From NCBI GenBank assembly GCA_049970695.1, contig JBMFML010000014.1:1-27947 (forward strand): 27,947 bases of DNA, written 5' to 3'. Shown piece by piece: positions 25,553 to 27,947 of the stretch. Both the position numbers and the translations under genes were made by a program. How positions within the stretch are numbered: position 1 is the stretch's first letter; every line of letters starts with the position of its first letter. Origin of the DNA: UBA285 sp049970695 (GTDB lineage: Archaea > Thermoproteota > Thermoprotei_A > Sulfolobales > Desulfurococcaceae). The notes under the pieces are model-generated. The model did no database searches. It was not told the origin of the DNA and saw nothing but the letters and a program-made list of their open reading frames with translations.

Positions 25553-26021
25553 GGTCTCCTTCAGAGTCAACGGAGAGCCCGTGGAGCTGAGCGTTAAGCC
25601 GAACGAGCTGCTGCTGAACACTCTGAGGAGGCTCGGCTACACGAGCGTTAAGTACGCCTGTGGAATAGGCGAGTGCGGCAACTGCACGGTCTTGGTCAAT
25701 GGACAGCCCGTCCTCGCGTGCCTCACGCTGACTGTTGATGTGAACGGCGCCGAGGTGGTAACGGTGGAGGGGCTTTCGAAACACGGGCTCACAGAAGTGC
25801 AGAAGGCCATAATAGAGGAGGGCGCTATTCAGTGCGGCTACTGCACTCCCGCCTTCGTAATAATGGCTGAGTACCTGCTGCGCGAGAAGGAGAGGCCAAC
25901 AGTCGACGACGTGAGGGAGTACTTGAAGGGAGTGCTATGCAGGTGCACTGGCTACATAAACGTGATTAAGGCCGTGCTAAAGGCTGCCGAGAGGCTTTCT
26001 CGGAAGGCGGGGAGTAGTTGA
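25536..26021 (+). CDS. Molybdenum hydroxylase 2Fe-2S subunit (copy 2)
   Basis: The 161-aa CoxS-type subunit has cluster ligands Cys42, 47, 50 and 62 (plant-type) and Cys100, 103, 135 and 137 (helical domain, CGYCTPA and CRCTGY). The GTG start at 25536 overlaps the FAD subunit by 17 nt, the same overlap size as between 21818-22288 and 22272-24629. The stop overlaps the TTG start of the MoaD-like gene. Confidence 0.94.
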   Translation: MPQLVRVSFRVNGEPVELSVKPNELLLNTLRRLGYTSVKYACGIGECGNCTVLVNGQPVLACLTLTVDVNGAEVVTVEGLSKHGLTEVQKAIIEEGAIQCGYCTPAFVIMAEYLLREKERPTVDDVREYLKGVLCRCTGYINVIKAVLKAAERLSRKAGSS

Positions 26022-26281
26022 GAGTAGTAGTCAGGTACTCGGGCTTCCTCGCAGAAATTGCCGGCTGCTCGTGGGAAGAGCTCGAGCTGGAGGAGGGTGC
26101 AGGCCTCGAAGAGCTCATTAAACAGGTCTGCAAGAAGCACCCAAGGCTTGCAGAGTGGCTCGACAAACTGCCACTACTACAAGTACTCGTCAACGGAGTT
26201 GAAGTGGACACCGCAAAGCAAGTTTTCCTGAAAGAGGGTGACGTAGTGGTCCTAGCCCCGCCCCTCTACGAGGGTGGCTGA
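26018..26281 (+). CDS. MoaD/ThiS-like sulfur carrier protein
   Basis: The 87-aa protein has the beta-grasp pattern of MoaD/ThiS proteins and ends in the required Gly-Gly, which becomes a thiocarboxylate. It could supply sulfur for molybdopterin. The TTG start at 26018 overlaps the stop of the 2Fe-2S subunit by 4 nt, so it is translationally linked to the hydroxylase operon. Assignment to MoaD rather than ThiS or a SAMP modifier rests on this context. Confidence 0.8.
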   Translation: MRVVVRYSGFLAEIAGCSWEELELEEGAGLEELIKQVCKKHPRLAEWLDKLPLLQVLVNGVEVDTAKQVFLKEGDVVVLAPPLYEGG

Positions 26282-26304
26282 GCCCCGTAGAAAGCCACCT
26301 CGAA

Positions 26305-26309
26305 TTTTT
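26305..26309 (+). terminator. T-run terminator after the Mo hydroxylase operon
   Basis: TTTTT occurs 23 nt after the MoaD-like stop, before a convergent gene. Confidence 0.45.
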
Positions 26310-26403
26310 CTAGCCTAGCCGCATCTCTCTAGAGGCTTGCAACCTAGTCATGGGTACCAACTTAAGGGCGGCGCCGCGGATGCCCCGGAGGGCTGAGGCT
26401 TAG

Positions 26404-26408
26404 AAAAA
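26404..26408 (-). terminator. T-run terminator after the molybdopterin-binding gene
   Basis: On the minus strand a TTTTT run lies 13 nt after the stop of the molybdopterin-binding protein gene, facing the terminator of the convergent operon. Confidence 0.45.
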
Positions 26409-26421
26409 TCAGGAGTAGGCG

Positions 26422-27435
26422 CTAGCTCTTCTTCAGCTTGCTCAAAAACGAGCTCATCATTCCTCCCTCGCCGAGGCCCACGAGGTAATCCCTGGTTATT
26501 TTAACGCCGGCCGAGACCCAGGGAAGCAGGAGGTCCAGCACGTTTTCCTCGGAGTAATACACTATACCCGCCGAGACTCCTATAACTGCCTTGTCCCCCT
26601 TGTAGGCAATCATGCTCATGGTGTTTGGCTTAATAGGTATGCCGTAGGCTACTACTTCGTCTGCCACCTGCCTTATGGCCTGGGGGGTTAGGTCTGTTGG
26701 ATCCACGCTCATGCCGCCGACGAGTACTACTGCGTCGTGGTCTTCGAGGAGCTCGAGGATCTTCTCAGATATCTCGCCCAAGTCGTCGCGCGCGTAGAGA
26801 GTCCTCCCCAGAATGCACTCGTACTCCTGGATCTTCTTCGCCACAATGGGCGTTGCAAGGTCCTTCTTAAGCCCCTCGACTATTTCCGTGCCCGTCGCGA
26901 TAACTCCTACTCTCGGGTGCTTCGACTTGTAGAGCCTGAGCAGGGGCGAGCGGGGCTTAAGCTCCTCGATGAGCTGCTCTAAGTAGGTCTCTGGTACTTC
27001 GAGTGGTACGAGGTCTACCACGCCGGCTAAGTCCCCCTTCCTCAGGAAGCTCCCAGTGCGCCTCGTGACAACCACGAAGACGCCGGTACTATTAATTTTC
27101 TTGAGGCCCTCGGAGTCGACTACTAGTAGCCCGCTCTCCTCCGCAACTACGTAGGCCTTGCCCTCCTCAGCCTCTTTTACTCGAAGCCCGCTCCCAGATA
27201 TCGCCTCGCCGAGCCTCTTCACGGCCTCGACTTCGTGGACGTAGCCGGGTCTGTGGGGCTCCTCGTCGTAAACATAGACGTAGTAGTGGCCGCACTTCTC
27301 GAGCAGCTCCACGTCGCTTTCGGAAACCACCTCCCCCCTCTTCTTGGCAGCGCCCTTAAACCACGGCTCAACGCACGTGTAGTCGTGCGCCAGCTTCAGT
27401 CCAACGGCGTCCCTGACCCGCACGACTCTAATCAC
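26422..27435 (-). CDS. Molybdopterin-binding protein with MoaB/Mog domain
   Basis: In this 337-aa protein the C-terminal half (about 170-320) is a MoaB/Mog molybdopterin-binding domain, with GVIATGTEIVEG (177-188) and VLVGGMSVDPTDLT (237-250). The N-terminal 170 residues begin with the VRDAVGLKLAHD segment typical of a MoeA-like subfamily that sits beside Mo hydroxylase operons in many anaerobes. It probably acts in Mo insertion or cofactor delivery; it lacks the full MoeA domain set. The GTG start at 27435 has a TATA-like element at 27483-27492. It converges with the hydroxylase operon. Confidence 0.85.
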   Translation of the reverse strand: MIRVVRVRDAVGLKLAHDYTCVEPWFKGAAKKRGEVVSESDVELLEKCGHYYVYVYDEEPHRPGYVHEVEAVKRLGEAISGSGLRVKEAEEGKAYVVAEESGLLVVDSEGLKKINSTGVFVVVTRRTGSFLRKGDLAGVVDLVPLEVPETYLEQLIEELKPRSPLLRLYKSKHPRVGVIATGTEIVEGLKKDLATPIVAKKIQEYECILGRTLYARDDLGEISEKILELLEDHDAVVLVGGMSVDPTDLTPQAIRQVADEVVAYGIPIKPNTMSMIAYKGDKAVIGVSAGIVYYSEENVLDLLLPWVSAGVKITRDYLVGLGEGGMMSSFLSKLKKS

Positions 27436-27482
27436 GACTACCAGCCCAAAGGCCCTCTGCTACTACGTAGAGCGGCATTGAG

Positions 27483-27492
27483 ATTAAAAATA
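27483..27492 (-). promoter_or_regulatory. TATA-like element for the molybdopterin-binding gene
   Basis: The minus strand reads TATTTTTAAT, centred about 52 nt upstream of the GTG at 27435. Confidence 0.4.
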
Positions 27493-27555
27493 GGTTGACA
27501 GCGCCGAATTCAGCCTGCCCTCTTCGACCCCTTGTACGCGCTTAGAAACCCATAG

Positions 27556-27587
27556 GCGAGTCGCGCAATTTAAGCGACTTTGTCGCT
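27556..27587. repeat. Overlapping inverted repeats
   Basis: AGCGAC (27573-27578) pairs with GTCGCT (27582-27587) over a TTT loop. AGTCGC (27559-27564) can instead pair with GCGACT (27574-27579). GCGA/TCGC at 27556-27564 is a further small palindrome. The first two hairpins share bases and exclude each other. Confidence 0.4.
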
Positions 27588-27804
27588 ACTAGGGGCGGGT
27601 CCACGGGTGGATGTCTAGGTGAACTGCACGCACTTCCCACTTGCGCTCAAACCCGCGGAGCCTGGAGCGCGGCTCCCATTGCCCCGCAGAACTCTACGAG
27701 CGCAGACGAGGCCGCCGCTCGTAAGCCTCACGCTCCATCATCAACCATGAAACAGCCCGAGGGCCGTAAAAGCGCTTCTCGCCCCAAGCCCGGAAAGAAG
27801 GGTT

Positions 27805-27947
27805 TTAAGCTGTAGTTGCAGCTCTACTCACACGCACAACCACTACATCACTCATTGCATAGTATTGTGGAACTTTGTCTTGTGGAATTTCGCCAGTGAA
27901 TATCACTTTATCCTTAACTCCAAGCTTGACCGCAAGTTGTTCATGAT
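27805..27947 (-). pseudogene. Glycosyltransferase (GT4-like) C-terminal part, prematurely ended; continues past window edge
   Basis: 47 codons are visible, entering from the right edge. The segment LGVKDKVIFTGEIP followed by VPQYYAMSDVVVV is the C-terminal donor-binding region of GT4 glycosyltransferases. In intact enzymes this strand leads to a Pro-Ser/Glu-Gly-Phe-Gly loop and about 80-100 more residues. Here the frame changes to RVSRAATTA and stops at 27805, so the gene appears truncated. It is clearly more AT-rich than the rest of the window, which suggests a different origin. The upstream part is outside the window. Confidence 0.65.

Larger units (their letters stand above)
27436..27804. 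other. Intergenic stretch without a supported gene
   Basis: These 369 bases hold the promoter above and a cluster of small inverted repeats at 27556-27587. A plus-strand frame is open from 27546 to 27815 but its only ATG (27747) gives a 22-residue peptide. I see no tRNA, CRISPR or insertion element here. Confidence 0.5.

Noticed and set aside
18562..26021. Aerobic-type CO dehydrogenase (CoxLMS)
   Set aside because: Subunit types match, but neither large subunit has the AYXCSFR active-site loop; only an isolated Cys in copy 2 is in a similar position.
27740..27760. C/D box small RNA (minus strand TTGATGATGG resembles a C box)
   Set aside because: The first position does not fit the C box and no D box (CTGA) lies within a suitable distance.
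27546..27815. Plus-strand frame ending in a basic 22-residue peptide (ATG 27747)
   Set aside because: No start codon in the first two thirds, no ribosome site, and low-complexity composition typical of chance GC-rich frames.

Overview
The window looks like the chromosome of a thermophilic archaeon, most likely a Thermoproteota (crenarchaeal) lineage. The signs are Arg codons that are mostly AGG/AGA, frequent ATA for Ile, many GTG and TTG starts preceded by GGTGG/GAGG ribosome sites, archaeal TATA-type promoters, T-run terminators, and a HydBGDA-type group 3b NiFe hydrogenase. Genus cannot be assigned from the sequence alone.

Layout. (1) 1-1240: an incomplete minus-strand MNT-HEPN fusion (toxin/antitoxin-type nucleotidyltransferase plus HepT-like domain) with an 11-bp tandem repeat in its promoter, then a small orphan ORF. 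(2) 1440-3849, minus strand: a NicX/M29-like metalloprotein and a DUF917 (S-Me-thiohydantoin desulfurase-like) protein. (3) 3970-9506, plus strand: a full Dpp/Opp-type ABC importer (binding protein, two permeases, two ATPases), divergent from DUF917, followed by a MocA-type molybdopterin cytidylyltransferase (9553-10179). (4) 18467 down to 10244, minus strand: pyrC, pyrB, hydBGDA, xdhC and a PLD-like protein, closely packed. (5) 18562-26281, plus strand: two complete three-subunit molybdenum hydroxylases (large, FAD and 2Fe-2S subunits, twice) in one overlapping operon that ends in a MoaD/ThiS-like sulfur carrier. (6) 26422-27435, minus strand: a molybdopterin-binding MoaB/Mog-domain protein. 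(7) A 369-base gap and, at the right edge, the AT-rich C-terminal end of a glycosyltransferase that stops early.

How the genes may work together. The Mo hydroxylases, XdhC, MocA, the MoaD-like protein and the MoaB/Mog-domain protein form an almost self-contained system for making and maturing xanthine-dehydrogenase-family enzymes. The dihydroorotase and aspartate carbamoyltransferase genes and the soluble hydrogenase share a dense minus-strand cluster, divergent from the hydroxylases at a palindromic TATA element. I infer a metabolic island in which N-heterocycles or related compounds are imported and oxidised, and reductant passes through NAD(P)H to the hydrogenase. Substrates cannot be read from the sequence.
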